Assembly: GCA_000827265.1 (NCBI GenBank)
Contig: KN834760.1
Span: forward strand, 28,626 to 92,625
DNA from: Collybiopsis luxurians FD-317 M1
Lineage: Eukaryota; Basidiomycota; Agaricomycetes; Agaricales; Omphalotaceae
DNA length: 64,000 nucleotides
Direction of reading: 5' to 3'
In this document: one piece after another, positions 51,056 through 63,147 of the stretch
Layout: each line of letters opens with the position of its first letter
Numbering within the stretch: position 1 is the stretch's first letter
Position numbers and translations under genes: made by a program
The notes under the pieces: generated by a model
What the model was told of the DNA's origin: nothing
The model's input: the letters and a program-made list of their open reading frames with translations, nothing else
The model's database searches: none

Positions 51056-52392
51056 ATGGTTTCCACAACCACAACCACAACCACAACCACAATGAAAACC
51101 GACTCTGGTAAGCCTTTTTGGACTGAGTGTACAGGTGAAGCTTTAGATACGGTTAAGAAGCATGAGAAGGACGAGGATTTGACGCTTTTCGGGTGCTGCT
51201 TCAGTCCGTTCGTGCAGCGTGTGTGGGTTGCACTCGAGGTCCTTGAATTTCCGTATAAAGTGCGTATTTGTGTGTTCGTGTTGAAAATAGTACGGTATTG
51301 ATCTCATCCTGCAGTACTGTGAGGACCATTCCAGATCGGATGATAGCGTTGTATTTCTTACTTACCCTACCGATTACAGGTGAAGTGGATCTAAGAAAGA
51401 AACCCAGGGACCCGGATCTACTCGAAATTTCGCCTAACGCTCTTGTCCCGGCACTCAAGTTGAACAATTTTAATCCCCCAAAGGGTCTCAATGAGAGTAC
51501 AGTCATTTTGGAATACATTAATGAGTATGTTCGATTTTTGCTTTCACTTACAAATGCTGGAGAAGACTTAAAGTGCTGAACTTGATGTTTGCGTTCTTCT
51601 ATGTTCTTAGTCTGGCAGAAACCACCAAGGGGAAAAGTTTGCTTCCTCCCTTGACGAATCCATGTACGTGTCTTTTACTTAGTTTCTCCAAAGATCAAGA
51701 CATTAAGTCCTCGTCGTTGCGATTAAAGATGCTCGAGCCCTTGTCCGACTCCAATGCGACCATATCAGCCGCTCAATTGTGCCTGCTTTCTACCGGTACC
51801 TCCTAGCGCAAGATCAAGAGATTCAGATCAGCTGTGGGAAAGAGTATTACGAATCCATCGTGACTTTGATGGCTTTGTTTGAACGCATGGAGAAAGAAGT
51901 TGTACAGTGTCAGGTTGCGGGTGTTGACGGTGAAGGGAAGAGGAACGCTCTGGCAGTTGGATTGGGTCTTTGGATTGATGAGAATGAGGATATTGGATTG
52001 GCGGATGTCATGGTGGGACCGTGTAAGTGCAATGAAGCTCATTTTTCGTTTCTTTTTTTGTTTTCCCCTCATGATTAATCTTACTCTGTATGACAGGGCT
52101 TTTCAGATCCAACGTTTTGAAGCATTACCGCGGATTCGAACTTCCTCCAAGCCAAAAGCTTAATAATTGGCTGCATAAGTTGTTCAACCATCCTGATTTC
52201 AAGAGGACTTGTAGTACGGATGAATTGTATTTCGATAGTTACGAGAGGTGCGTCACAGTCCGTCAACCGAATGTTTGCACATGCAGCTTACTTTCCTCCC
52301 GAATTGGTTAAATTTCGAAAAGATACGCTTTCAATCGCGCGCATGCAAGTAAACTCGCCAAAGCATTGAATTCTGGCCGGGAAATGCCTTGA
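51056..52392 (+). CDS. Glutathione S-transferase paralog with Cys-to-Ser active site
   Basis: Tandem copy of the GST at 48.2-49.5 kb, with the same seven-exon structure: 51056-51259, microexon 51315-51318 (TACT), 51380-51524, 51611-51663, 51729-52022, 52097-52247, 52323-52392; 306 residues. The N-terminus has a threonine run encoded by an ACAACC microsatellite. The motif DLTLFGCCFSPFVQRVWVAL has SPF where the sister has CPF, so the expected catalytic Cys is a Ser; a Cys lies three residues earlier (GCCF). The remaining motifs are kept: YCEVDLRKKP, GLNESTVILEYIN, ARALVRLQCDHIS, GLGLWIDENEDIGLADVM, FKRTCSTDELYFDSYERY. The 3' part of the helical domain is about equally conserved, and no stop or frameshift is seen, so it is likely expressed with altered chemistry. 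Confidence 0.88.
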
Positions 52393-52608
52393 CGTGGCTG
52401 ATGGATATCTTCAGTGACTTGATAAACTCTGTGATTTATACAAGCTAAATAATTCTATTTAACATAACTTTGTAGTCAACGACGCCATATTATTCATTCA
52501 TCGCTCGAGATGCTGAGCTCTGTCGCTTTAATAATTGCCGCGTGTATATAAGGATGCTCAGTAGCAATACAGTAATGAACTATCTTGACGGTGCCATCGT
52601 ATCTAGAT

Positions 52609-54380
52609 TCATGACATGGCATACGAAGATGCTTCGAGCTCCTCAATTTCTGTCACAGTAAATAAACCACCCTCGCCAATCGTGGAAGTTTGTGGTACCC
52701 TTGGTGCTTGGGGAACAGCTTCAGAAGCGGTACTCTGAGATGTATCCCGTTCTGAATTCCTGGTAAACACTAACAAGCGCAGGACGCACCTGGGTCACAT
52801 TGTTGGTAGTGGTAGCGAGTGATTCCTGATGCAGTTTCCTACGTAGGCCTTTCCTAGAATTTAGAATCTACGAAAAAAGGAAAATTAAAAATGCAAAGCA
52901 AGAATCAAAACTTACAGCAAGGAATGTATTTCTACTCCGAAAAAATCAGAAAGGAATGCCATGCGGTCCAGACAGCGCGAGGAGGGAATTTACTTACGTG
53001 TATATTCTCCCTATCGGCTGGCATGGTACAACGTTGGTAAGTGTGCAAAAGGAAAATGGGTAAATGAGGAATGCATTCACCATACCGAATACCATAAAGA
53101 TCATTGTGTCTCCCCGTAAAGTCTGTGGACCAAGCTGAGTGACGTTTTTCCAGTGTCCGTGTATTAGGCGACATACGATAGTGATAATATGCAAAATCTA
53201 TAATCTCGTTAGCATCTCCCTTTCGACATATTGCCTATAGCCGTCATGATGACACACGGTAAAGAGACTTGCAAAAGAACCGCTTTCAATAGCTGCACGT
53301 ATGAACCAAGAGACTAGGTAATCTGTCTCTCCTTCGATATTCTTGATATCAGACTAACGGGCGGGCGGAGAAAAAAAATTTACGCCACACTTACGACGAA
53401 GCCCACTTCGACTTGCTTGCAGGTAGTATATGAGGCATGCACTAGTAGAAATGCGATCGTCAGCGTGACTGTCGATTTCATAGAACGGTAACAAGTTCAC
53501 CTGATTGCTACATCAGTTGAGACCGTCAAAGCTCTGGAGCTATGGATTCACCATACTACGAGTAAGTAATAGAGCACACAGTGGAAAAAAAAAATCTTAC
53601 GTGTCTACAAGAGCCACGAAGCGCCTTGCGGCTGCCGAGCTGAGAGGAAGGGGCTTGATCAGAATTGAACCGAGGACTTGAAGCAAAGTAATGTCCATAC
53701 TTTTTCGCTTGTAGAGTGATTGCTGATGTTGCGAAGCCCAGACATCCCTTTGTTATCGAAATTGGCTGTCAATTTTGAAACCAGCTTTTTCGATGCTTAT
53801 GTTACACGCACCTCAACTAGGGTGAGGAACACCAGAAGTATGAATACGATCCTAGAGCCTGAAAGCTTTCGTACACGATCGGAGAGGAAGATTTGGATGG
53901 GAGAAGCACTTCTGGTAGATTAATTAGGTACTTAACTACCGGGAGGTCCATTTTATAAAGACTTACAGAACTGTCATAACAGGAAGAATATCTAGTGGCC
54001 ATGGATTGGAGAGGAAAGACGCTTCGTTCTTAAAATTGTCAACGACATAATGCCAGAGTGTGTACACCAATAGCGCCGTGTGAAAGGTGTCGACAAGTAG
54101 CTCCCAGACAATCATCAACCTTGGTATGTAGAAGGTGAAAAACTAAACATTATGACGATTAAAAGCTCTGCCTAATCACTTGATTGAGGGTCGATCTCGA
54201 GTGCCCGACGTAAAATACGTTATAAATTGCAGAAGACATAGGCCGTAAAGGAAGGTGTTGAACTACTTGTGTCGCATTGAGAATAAGATGGATTTTCGAG
54301 ATATTAATCAACCATACCATGACGGCGACCAACAGTGGCCCCAGAGTCATAACTGTTTTTACATCTGGCTTCGTAACCAT
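52609..54380 (-). CDS. DUF6534-type integral membrane protein, second copy
   Basis: Second member of the DUF6534 family in the window (see 11278-12857). Exons that join cleanly: 54380-54318 (MTLGPLLVAVM), 54262-54180 (FNTFLYGLCLLQFITYFTSG), 54119-53967 (LMIVWELLVDTFHTALLVYT), 53911-53812 (SRIVFILLVFLTLVE). Further pieces in order: ISTSACLIYYLQASRSGLRR (about 53460-53400), ETDYLVSWFIRAAIESGSFA (about 53320-53265), ILHIITIVCRLI, IFMVFGMPIGRIYTRNTFLA (end of the domain) and a cytosolic tail ending TVTEIEELEASSYAMS with stop at 52609. Splicing between 53775 and 53510 is unclear because several frames remain open. The family is typically seven-spanning and uncharacterised. The start at 54380 could instead be the internal Met before TLGPLL. 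Confidence 0.75.
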
Positions 54381-57288
54381 CAGGTGAGTTTAGCCTCCTG
54401 CTAGAGTGAACGAGATTAGGGGAATGGAAGGCATCGTGAAGCCGTCTCTCAAACTTATATGCCAGCTGACCCTGTTGTCTGGCCCTGAGCAGAATAGGTA
54501 TTGAGAATCGTTTTGCGAGGCGGGAGTATGTACTTATATTCGTTTTGTGACTTTCGCAGTATATCAATATTGAGGTTACGGTAACGAGACGAAGTCTAAT
54601 AATAGTGTACCCGAGTGAATGGGCTCTGCACCCCTATATATAAATAGCAGTCTGATGACTACCATACTTAATAGTTACTATACTTTTTTGAGATGAGTCT
54701 CAGACAACGAAAATTCAATACTTGGGGACTCGAAATTTATGGATTTTTCGAATGGTCAAAAGTTAGCATAATTGGAGGTAGAACAGTCTTACAGCTCGTC
54801 AGGGAATGACTGTCGCCGCAGTCGATGACGCGGAGGAGGAAGCTTACAAGGGCGGAGAATGCAGGAATTCGACAGGCAGAATTAGCACAAACCTGTTTTT
54901 TTTAAAGTTTGACACCTGCCTATGTAAGTTCAAGTTCATGGACTCGGAGTAGAATGCCGCAGAAGTGCTCAATTGGAGCCACAAGGCCTGGCCCCATCAA
55001 AATCATCTTGTGATGTATGAGCATTATGGATCGCTCACGTTAGAGACCTGGGCCCCGGTAATAGTTAACCGAATTTTGACCAGTTACCATTTTTGCCACT
55101 TTATGTAGCAACAATCGTGTAACGTCCGTGCCATGGTGTGTAAAATAATTAAAAGTAGAAAAAGAAATGGTAATGCATGTTTCAAACTGTACCTACTACT
55201 CTCCTGTATCCCGCATTTCCGGCAGATCGCCAATTATGTGGTGAAAATGCTTCATCTCATTAACAAAGCGAAAGAGGTACTTGAGGAGCCTAATTTGTGA
55301 ATTTCTTCACTATATCCTTAGCTACAGCTACAAGGTATTAATAGCAGATGGATCTGCATATAAACTTCAATTTACATGTCCTAAAGCCTGCAAAAATCCT
55401 GGGTAAGGGGAAAAATTAGTTTTCCTGCAGACAATCGATATCGAGCCGAGCCGTCACTTTCCATGTACGAGTATGCTAGCGCCTCTCTTAGACGCCAACC
55501 GCTTTGTTTTTGACAGCCATCATTCATTTCAATCATCATTCCCAATACCTCAAGTTCCATCTCGCGAATTATGAAGAATTGTGTTTGAAACATCCAGAGC
55601 ACTTTTGAACCATATGCACCTCAACCGAGCAAGTTCCTCAAGATACGCGAGAGGATTTTCACCCCGAGAAGAACTCAAAAACCGATCTCGAACCAGGAGT
55701 GGTTCCAAGCTTTTATCGACGAGGAACGTCGTCTCAAGCCACTTAACGTGTCGTAAATCATCCTCAAAATCAAATCAACTACCCAATTCGCCTTGGCCTG
55801 GATCAGACGACCTCATTGATTTAATATCTTATCCTGTCATTGTATGAGCGGAATTTCGGCAGAATTGATTTCTTACAGCCGTTTGCAAAAGGGTTTGCAT
55901 TTCCGACTATTCAACACTTGTTTGTTTGTATTTGGTCATCCTATATATTTCGGGACCCAGGCCCACCAAAACATACAGAACCACCATCCGACAACGCCAT
56001 CTATGGGTCAATCCTTATCGAAATCAGCGGTTTGCTTTTCCTTTGGGCGTCGGCTTTGTGTCCGGCTCTTGGAATATATAGAATCCGTATCAAAATATCA
56101 AATACAAATAAACAACAGTTGAATGCCTCGATGTGCAAAACTTTTTGCAAACGGCTGTATCAGACTACAACCATCATCTCGGAAGAGTTCCTATCGATTT
56201 CATTTCGATGGAAAGTTTTGTCAACCGAACAGTCCCAAAATTTGAATGATGAATGGAGTCGGACTCTCGAATTGCAGGTCGCTCTTGCATATGGAAAATG
56301 GACCCTTGCTTGGAGCCAATGCCGCTGCTTCTTGGGACACTGCATAGGAATAAGTGCTTTTCTATTATGATCATGTGATGCTTCATTGCATCTATCTCTG
56401 GGTCATCTTTTGACGGGAGGCTTGCTCTCTCGGATGTCAGTCACGGTTTACACGCAGTTGAATATGACTACCACCGAATTTCGAATACCTCCTCGGTCAA
56501 GGCGATTCCCAATTTTGGATTTTGTAAGCTTTAGATCGAAAATGCTCGGATGTAAGAGCTGTCGAGGCTCCCAGTAAATAGTTCAATCATCTCTTGGAAA
56601 AGTTTGAAGCCATGATTACATTTTCTGTCTCCGAAAGGACTAGAATGACAGGGGTGAGTGACGCGACTTCGACTGCTCCGCATTACTTTAGACCAGGCGT
56701 CCCTGAATTAGTCAGTATCAAATAGTATGCAATTCGAGCGCTTTACGACGTATATAGCCATTCACCAGTTTAGGACATTGACGGAGTGCGTGGACAAGAT
56801 CAAGATACCCCTATTTCATGAAAAATACTACAAATTCCCGTCAGAAGCTCAAGTACACATTTCTTGTAGTTGCCGCAACAGGACTTATGTTGTTCAATCT
56901 CAAACCAGTTTGTTTTATTTTTCTCTCCGTCCATACTGATATCTCTACCGCTTTGGGCCTTCTTCTTAAGGCAGAAGACGAAATGTCAGATCTTACGTAG
57001 GCTATCTTAGACGCGGACTTTCTCCATCCTCTTCGCTGTACCTCAGCTCTGACTCACCCTAGGAGCGATGAAACTATGTTGAATGCCAGTTCACGACACG
57101 ATATGTCTTGTTTTATTTCGTCGAAGAGGTTTTCCCCTTCAGGATTTGCCATAACTATAAAGGATGTTCAGTTTGAGCACTTTTTTCTTTAAATTCTTTC
57201 CTCTACTTCACCGCACTCACCATCGTGAGTGTTCTTGTACTAGACCGCCGCGATGATACTTACAGCTCTTCCAGAATAAACTTACGCT
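54381..57288. other. Gene-poor stretch of about 2.9 kb
   Basis: Holds short ORFs on both strands. The longest, 55840-56370 plus, is listed separately as a hypothetical ORF. No RNA gene, repeat array or transposon ends recognised. Confidence 0.4.
55840..56370 (+). CDS. Hypothetical ORF, 176 codons, unrecognised
   Basis: The longest unexplained frame in the 54.4-57.3 kb stretch. It has one possible membrane segment (SILIEISGLLFLWASALCPAL), no signal peptide and no recognisable domain. The overlapping +1 frame (55844-56122) and an antisense frame are also open, so the openness may be chance. No splice-linked exons were found on either side. I cannot say whether it is a gene. Confidence 0.2.
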   Translation: MYERNFGRIDFLQPFAKGFAFPTIQHLFVCIWSSYIFRDPGPPKHTEPPSDNAIYGSILIEISGLLFLWASALCPALGIYRIRIKISNTNKQQLNASMCKTFCKRLYQTTTIISEEFLSISFRWKVLSTEQSQNLNDEWSRTLELQVALAYGKWTLAWSQCRCFLGHCIGISAFLL

Positions 57289-57629
57289 ATGTGCTTCTGT
57301 TCGGTGAACTACGCGAAATTCATTGCTTGTGGTCATGAGCAGCCCGTTGATCCTGGTGTTTATGTCAGTTTCCTGCTCCTCAAATATGATCTAGACCTAT
57401 CTAACATCTAGACATTTCATTTTCCAAGGTCGATTGCAACAAAGCGACTTGTACCTATAGCCAGGCACACCGAGCGAAAGGCCCCTGTCTCAATTGTCGA
57501 GTTACATGCACGAATTGGTAGGTTAATGTGACTAAGATTTTCAACAACTTCACCTTCTTTAGGAATTCGCGTCCACAGCGAGGATATCTGTCTCGTGTAA
57601 ACGGCTATTGCTCTTTGTGTCGTCGCTAA
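57289..57629 (+). CDS. Small Cys-rich, probably metal-binding protein, 76 aa
   Basis: Three exons: 57289-57363, 57429-57517, 57563-57629, with introns of 65 and 45 nt. The spliced 76-residue protein starts MCFCSVNYAKFIACGHEQPV and continues VDCNKATCTYSQAHRAKGPC, LNCRVTCTNW and a C-terminal VNGYCSLCRR. It has about eleven cysteines and several His, spaced as in a group of very short fungal proteins with an MC...Y..CGH...DC...C..S..H...C..C..TC.. pattern ending YC..CR. They look like zinc-binding or disulfide-rich proteins of unknown role. There is no signal peptide, so it is probably intracellular. The exon 2 acceptor (AAG, 57428) is inferred from frame. Confidence 0.65.
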
Positions 57630-60056
57630 ATAGATGAGTTGAAAGATAGTACTAGGAGATTGTGCTATATCGCCATAAAATTAAACTGTCATGTAGACAA
57701 GCGGGTAATTGTACTTGCACTCTCCTTCGCCCAGACCGAGCCACAAGAATTTAGGGACAACTGTCACTGCTACGTACGCAGCAATCAAGTCCATCCTTAA
57801 CGCCCCTCTCCCTCTCCATACCTTTCTGTATCAGGCCTATCAGCTGTGATGGTGTTTGAACGGTGTCTCGTGATACGAGGGTTGCCCCTTCCTTTCTTGA
57901 TCCCGTCAACAGGAACGGCAATCATTTACAAACTCAAACTCGTCTTGTTGTAGCGGCATTCCACATTAGAGGAACATATTCAGAGCTCTTTTCGTAATCA
58001 ACAACCTCATTTTGACCACGACATTGAGAGAACGAAGCGTAGTTGCTCCTGAGATACCTCGTCATCTCAGCTGTCGTTCGGCTGTTCACTTGCGTAAGTT
58101 TACCAGTCCCGCACCTGCATCTAGGCGCTGATTATTTTCATGATCTACACAAGCTTCAATTACTTATGAAGCCCTGCCGGTAGATGATGAGGGGCAATGA
58201 AGATGTCATGATCAACGACGAAGAACCTACAGGAGCCATGGTAAAACGTCGAGACAGAGCAGCTTAATTTCATGAGATCTTCCATACTCTGAAGTTCTTA
58301 TCAATGAAACATTAAGTAGCTACTTATCTGTGTCCGGTGAGGAAATCGGCTGGGGATAAATCATTCTGCTTGCAGCTACTTGCGGTATGTACTGCAACTG
58401 CGTTAACTTTACTCTACCGGATGATAGATCGCCATCCATCTTGATACTCAAAAAATGAAGAGTTGTCCCGGAGCTTCGCATATCCAGCTCTTGAATATTT
58501 AGACCATAGGCTAAGTTGGAAGTCAGCTGACAGCGGGTTATATCTAGCACTTGAATGTCTGGCCAGATGGATTCCCTTGACATCGATCCGCTGAATTAAC
58601 GTCGCTATTCTCATTCTCCCAAGGAACCCAAACGGTATACAGTATAGCAGGCGATGGTTGATTTGACAGTTTCGGGTACCACATGGACAGTCCCTCCGCG
58701 TTCATTTCAGGCCTGCGTCGTCTATGGAGAAGGAAAAGTTAGGATACACTCTTTGCTAGGAGTAGAACAATCCGCAGAAACCAGAAAAGCATCTTGGATG
58801 GATGAGTTTGATCCAAACAAAGTTCAGCTTCTATTAAATTGATCTCATATTAAAAATGTTTACTCCTGCTTTTGCGGTTTTTAGAAGTAGGGTTGAAGTA
58901 CCTGGTACCTACTTGCAAAAAATAGCCAAATTAATGCAAAGACATGGAACCGAGGACCCTGTTGCAAGTGCGATATACTTTTTGAGTTCGTCAACTGCGA
59001 AGGTTATCTTCGCAGTCTTTCCCGTCGGCAAGTTCAAGCAAAAGTGTCGGTCCCAGGCAGATTTCTGAGGTTATTTTATTTTTTTGTGATATTTATTGTG
59101 TGTCGCTTCAACCAGGAAGGTACTCTGTTCTGTGAATCTAAATCATGCTTAAAATCTAGTTTTTCTCAACTAAAATAAGGAAAATTTCGCCATGGTCACA
59201 GGTCTTGGAAGGGTTTGCCGAAATCCGAACTTCGGCGGGAGGGACACAGGTCACACCCCTGCCGAACTGCTCGAAATGGTACAGTGGCGAGGACAAACAT
59301 GGAATCGCGCACCCTTTGTCTTTCCCAGTGCGGTATTCAACTGGTATCAAACTGGGCAAGTCTGTCTGCCATTTGCGAAATGTTAAGTCAGACGACCCTT
59401 GGAGGTCTCGATGTCTCCGTTGTAAGCGGAGCGCTCCATCAGCTCTGCTGGCCATTCCAAGTCAAAGAAGCACTTGAGTCACAGTGCGCGCGTCGCGAGT
59501 TTTAGCGCCCGTGACGGGTCGCGTCGTTGAACGCGTGACATTATACCTTCGAACGTTTCCTTTCCCAATAACATTGCGGTATTTGCACCCAAGTACTCGA
59601 ATTCTCGGTGATCTCATGAACCGCCGACTGTGACTCTCAATAGCAAACGAGCCTTTGATTGCGGCAAATCGAATCTCAGCACAATTCTTGGAGCAAAAAA
59701 AAATTTCTCAGATGAAGCGTCAGGTGCATAACTTTTCCCAGTCGCAATAGTTGCGGGCTATAGAATAAATTCAAAAACACTGCCTTCGAGAAGGTTTTAC
59801 CAAGACTTCGCTTTTGTCACGGGTAAAGTATCCTGCGGGACACCCTCCCATTTTCATCCTTCGATGACTAGATTCTGAAATTCAGTGCGTTCGGAACATG
59901 TGCGGTCACTGGGCTCTGGGACCCTCGAGTTAGTGAACTATTCTAGAGCATATAGGATACGTTCTAGGTGAGAAAAGCTCCGTGCGTCTTGGAGTTATTA
60001 ATAACAAGAATCTTATACTCAGTTCGTTTCGCCCTTTCCCTTCTACAGTCCTAAAA
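57630..60056. other. Gene-poor stretch of about 2.4 kb upstream of the GMC gene
   Basis: Short ORFs only (58320-58583 minus, 58654-58842 plus, 58856-59068 plus, and three overlapping frames at 59192-59505 plus). None carries a recognisable domain. The last 100 bp should contain the GMC oxidoreductase promoter. Confidence 0.4.
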
Positions 60057-62746
60057 ATGCTGAAATCTTTCCGTCGCACATTACTCTTGTTATTTGTTGC
60101 TTCCTCCTTTGCTGGTGCTACTATTATCACGAATGACACATCTACACTCGCCAGGGCGACCTTCGAGTATATCGTCGTTGGCGGGGGTACAGCCGCGTTG
60201 GCTCTTGCCAATCGTTTGGCGATGAATCATACTGTCTTGGTTGTAGAGCGTGGTCTCGATTTGATGAATAATGAAGTGATCAATAATCCGTATTCCCCCA
60301 ATGGAACGTGAGTAGTCTTTTGCTTTGGGTTCTGAGGACGACTCATTGTTTTTCATGGTCCGCGTACGCATTAGACCATCTCCCTGTCGAATGCAAATCA
60401 ATCTTGCCCCTCAGGTAGGCTCCAACGGGACTCGGGAGATGCCAATGACCTAGTACGTGCTCTTCACGAAATTTTCAGTATTTCGAAGCTTTTGATCACT
60501 TCTTATAGCGGAAGCTGTCTAGGAGGAGGCTCTTCTGTGAATACTATGATCGGGTCCAGACCGACTTTTGCAGGCATGAGTGCAGTTGAGGCTCTAGGTA
60601 ATCCAGGTTGGGGATGGAATGAATTCTTGTCGTAGGTGTTTCCTGAGACCGCCTCTTTCTCCTCCCTATCCTTTTCATTACTTCAGTTCTTCTTTGCGTC
60701 ATGTATATGTAAACTCTGATCATCCTTCAGGTTCATGCAAAAATCCGAAACCTTCCACCCTCCCAATCCTACACAACGTGCCGAGGGTGCAAACTACATT
60801 AGAGTGGTACACGGTTTTGAGGGACCGGTTGGGGTGTCTTTTGCCCATCCACTTGTCGCGCCGGAGCTTCAAGATGCAGCGAAGAATACTACGAATACCG
60901 TGTTTCAAGGAGCGGTGGCGCTGAGCCCGGATATGGGGGATGGGTTTTCAGGAGGTGAACTCTCCACATTGTCCATATATAAACTTTACTGAATGTTTGA
61001 TGATTATATAGGACACTACGCGTCTTATTACCACCACATCCATTTCAACGACTCCCTGCATGAAGACCGACGTTCCTCGTCCGCCTGGTCTTATCTCTAT
61101 CCTCAAACGCAACAAAGAGCGGGTCTGACGGTGCTTACGAGCCATTTGGTGGATACCGTGTTGACTGCGACTGCGGAGGGAGGTAACATTACGGCGACGG
61201 GTGTGCGTGTTGTACCAGTAGGTGGCAAGGGGCAGGCTTTGACGTTCAATGCTTCGAGAGAGATTGCGCTTTCTGCTGGTACCTTCTTCGTGGGTTTTTC
61301 GCTGCTACTTCGTTCAGTGGAGGCAGTTGTTCATGATGTGCTTCCTACCCTCTCTAGTCGCCTGCTATTCTACAGCGAAGCGGAATTGGGAATACGACGT
61401 ATGTCGGGTTTTACCATAGGTTGGCTACCCCTGCTGACGGCGAGACAGGCATCTCCAGAGTCTCGGTATAAAACCGGTTCTTGATCTCCCTGGTGTCGGC
61501 GCCAAGTAAGCAAACCGCCACCTCTTCTTCGAAGGTTTACTGACCCTGACTCCGACCGAACGACTAGCTTCCAGGATCAAATTTTGTTAACAAATGTCTC
61601 ATTCCCTCTTTCACCTACTGCAAACATTACTAACGTGACTGGCGGAGGGCATGTATTGCTAGCGGTGGTAGTTGCTCATCCAACTGCGATCGACACTCTT
61701 GGTCCAAATGGTACGTTACCCTGGTCGGGGGTTCTAGGTTTTTCCATGTGCCAGGTTGTGCTGATAGGGAAGTGGTCTTTTCACTCAGATACTAGCACGC
61801 TTGATAGTATGATACGAAATGTATCCCCCGACCATGCTCTTGCTGCTGGAGGTATTGTCAACGCGAAATCTCTTGCAACTCAAGCTGCTGTTACTGCAGA
61901 TGCTTACCAGATTGATCGTAAGCTCACTTCTTCTCTACAGCACGTTTACTAGCTCAAAATCCCGCTCCCTCCTTCACTTTCACGTTCTCTTTCTCCTCGT
62001 CGTTCTAGATCCTTTAATCGAGATCTTTTACACCCCCGGTTCATCAGCGATCAACGTTTGGGCCCAATCCGCCCTGCCCATCTCTAGAGGCTCCATCCGT
62101 ATCAACACTACTGACCCCTCCGTCGATCCCGTTGCAGATCCGCAGTATCTCACCGTCGAGGCTGACATCGAGGTTGCTGTAGCTGCCGCAAGGAGAGTCG
62201 CGAGCATTGCTGTGACACCGCCATTTAGTGAGTTGTTGACTAAGATGGCACTGGCAGACTCAGGGATGCCGCCGGTGAATGCGGGAGATGAGGAGTTTAG
62301 GAGTTGGGCGTTGGATACGTGCGTTTGTTTCTTTCTGTTTCGAAAAAACCTAGTCAACGGACGCTGACGTGTACTTGCGTTCGTGGGTGTGGGTATCTAT
62401 AGATATACGCCTGGTACACATCCTATTGCGAGCAACTCCATGATGCCGAGAGAGCTTGGCGGGGTGGTATCTCCAGAGCTTCTTGTCTATGGTTTAGCCT
62501 TCTCCTTCATCCCTTGATTCAGCCTTGACGATTGATTACATCTCCCATACAGGCACTACGAATCTGAGGATAGCAGATGCGTCGGTTGTTCCGCTGAGTG
62601 TGTTCCCTCATACGACGTTGGGGTGCTACGGAGTCGGTCAGTGGCTTTTTTCCCCTTCTTTTCGTTCGAACGTGTTGACACGAGATTCGCTGTTCATCTT
62701 AGCTGAAAAGGCGGCAGAGATGATGTTGCAGGCAGTAAATAAGTAA
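60057..62746 (+). CDS. GMC-family flavin oxidoreductase, secreted
   Basis: Predicted extracellular FAD enzyme oxidising an alcohol (aryl-alcohol, glucose or related), often a source of H2O2 in lignocellulose decay. Thirteen exons, beginning 60057-60307, 60375-60452, 60509-60631, 60731-60954, 61012-61289, 61358-61398, 61449-61505 and ending 62553-62636, 62703-62746; 616 residues, normal length. The start MLKSFRRTLLLLFVASSFAG is a signal peptide. FAD-binding ATFEYIVVGGGTAALALANR and TVLVVERG follow, then YGSCLGGGSSVNTMI, NPGWGWNEFLS, SAGTFFSPAILQRSGIG, LDLPGVGANFQDQI (GMC signature 2), YTPGTHPIASNSMM (His551) and IADASVVPLSVFPHTTLG (His594). These two His match the active-site pair of the family. 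Substrate class is not decidable here. Confidence 0.92.
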
Positions 62747-63147
62747 AGACGGATTAAACGAGGGAGACCAAGATACTGTGCCGTGAAGACTGGTTATAAC
62801 ATGATGTTTATATTTTTCGGACTCCGTCACTTTTGTACATTTGTTTAACGCTTGCAAAACTTTGTTCTCCTGGTTCATGATACATTTTTTCTGTTTATCT
62901 TTTGATGCTGTCTTGTCATGCCTTATCATGCATGTACATAGTGGTGAGTGCTGCTGGAGGCAACGACGTTCATGGTAAAAGTGGCAACCCTCTATTGAAG
63001 GTGAGGTTTACATGTACTTGAGGGCTCGATATGAGAAAATCATCGATCGAAACTAGCGTCCCAACAATGCGAGCATATAGTCTATTCTACATAAAAAGAA
63101 AGTATTGAGTAAAGAGTGGAAGCGCTCCGCAAGCTACTCGGACGCTG
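62747..63147. other. Intergenic stretch between convergent genes
   Basis: Shared 3' flank of the GMC oxidoreductase (+) and the alpha/beta hydrolase (-). Nothing else seen. Confidence 0.45.

Noticed and set aside
59192..59505. Three overlapping plus-strand ORFs of 64-96 codons
   Set aside because: All three frames are open over the same GC-richer patch and none has a domain or splice partner.
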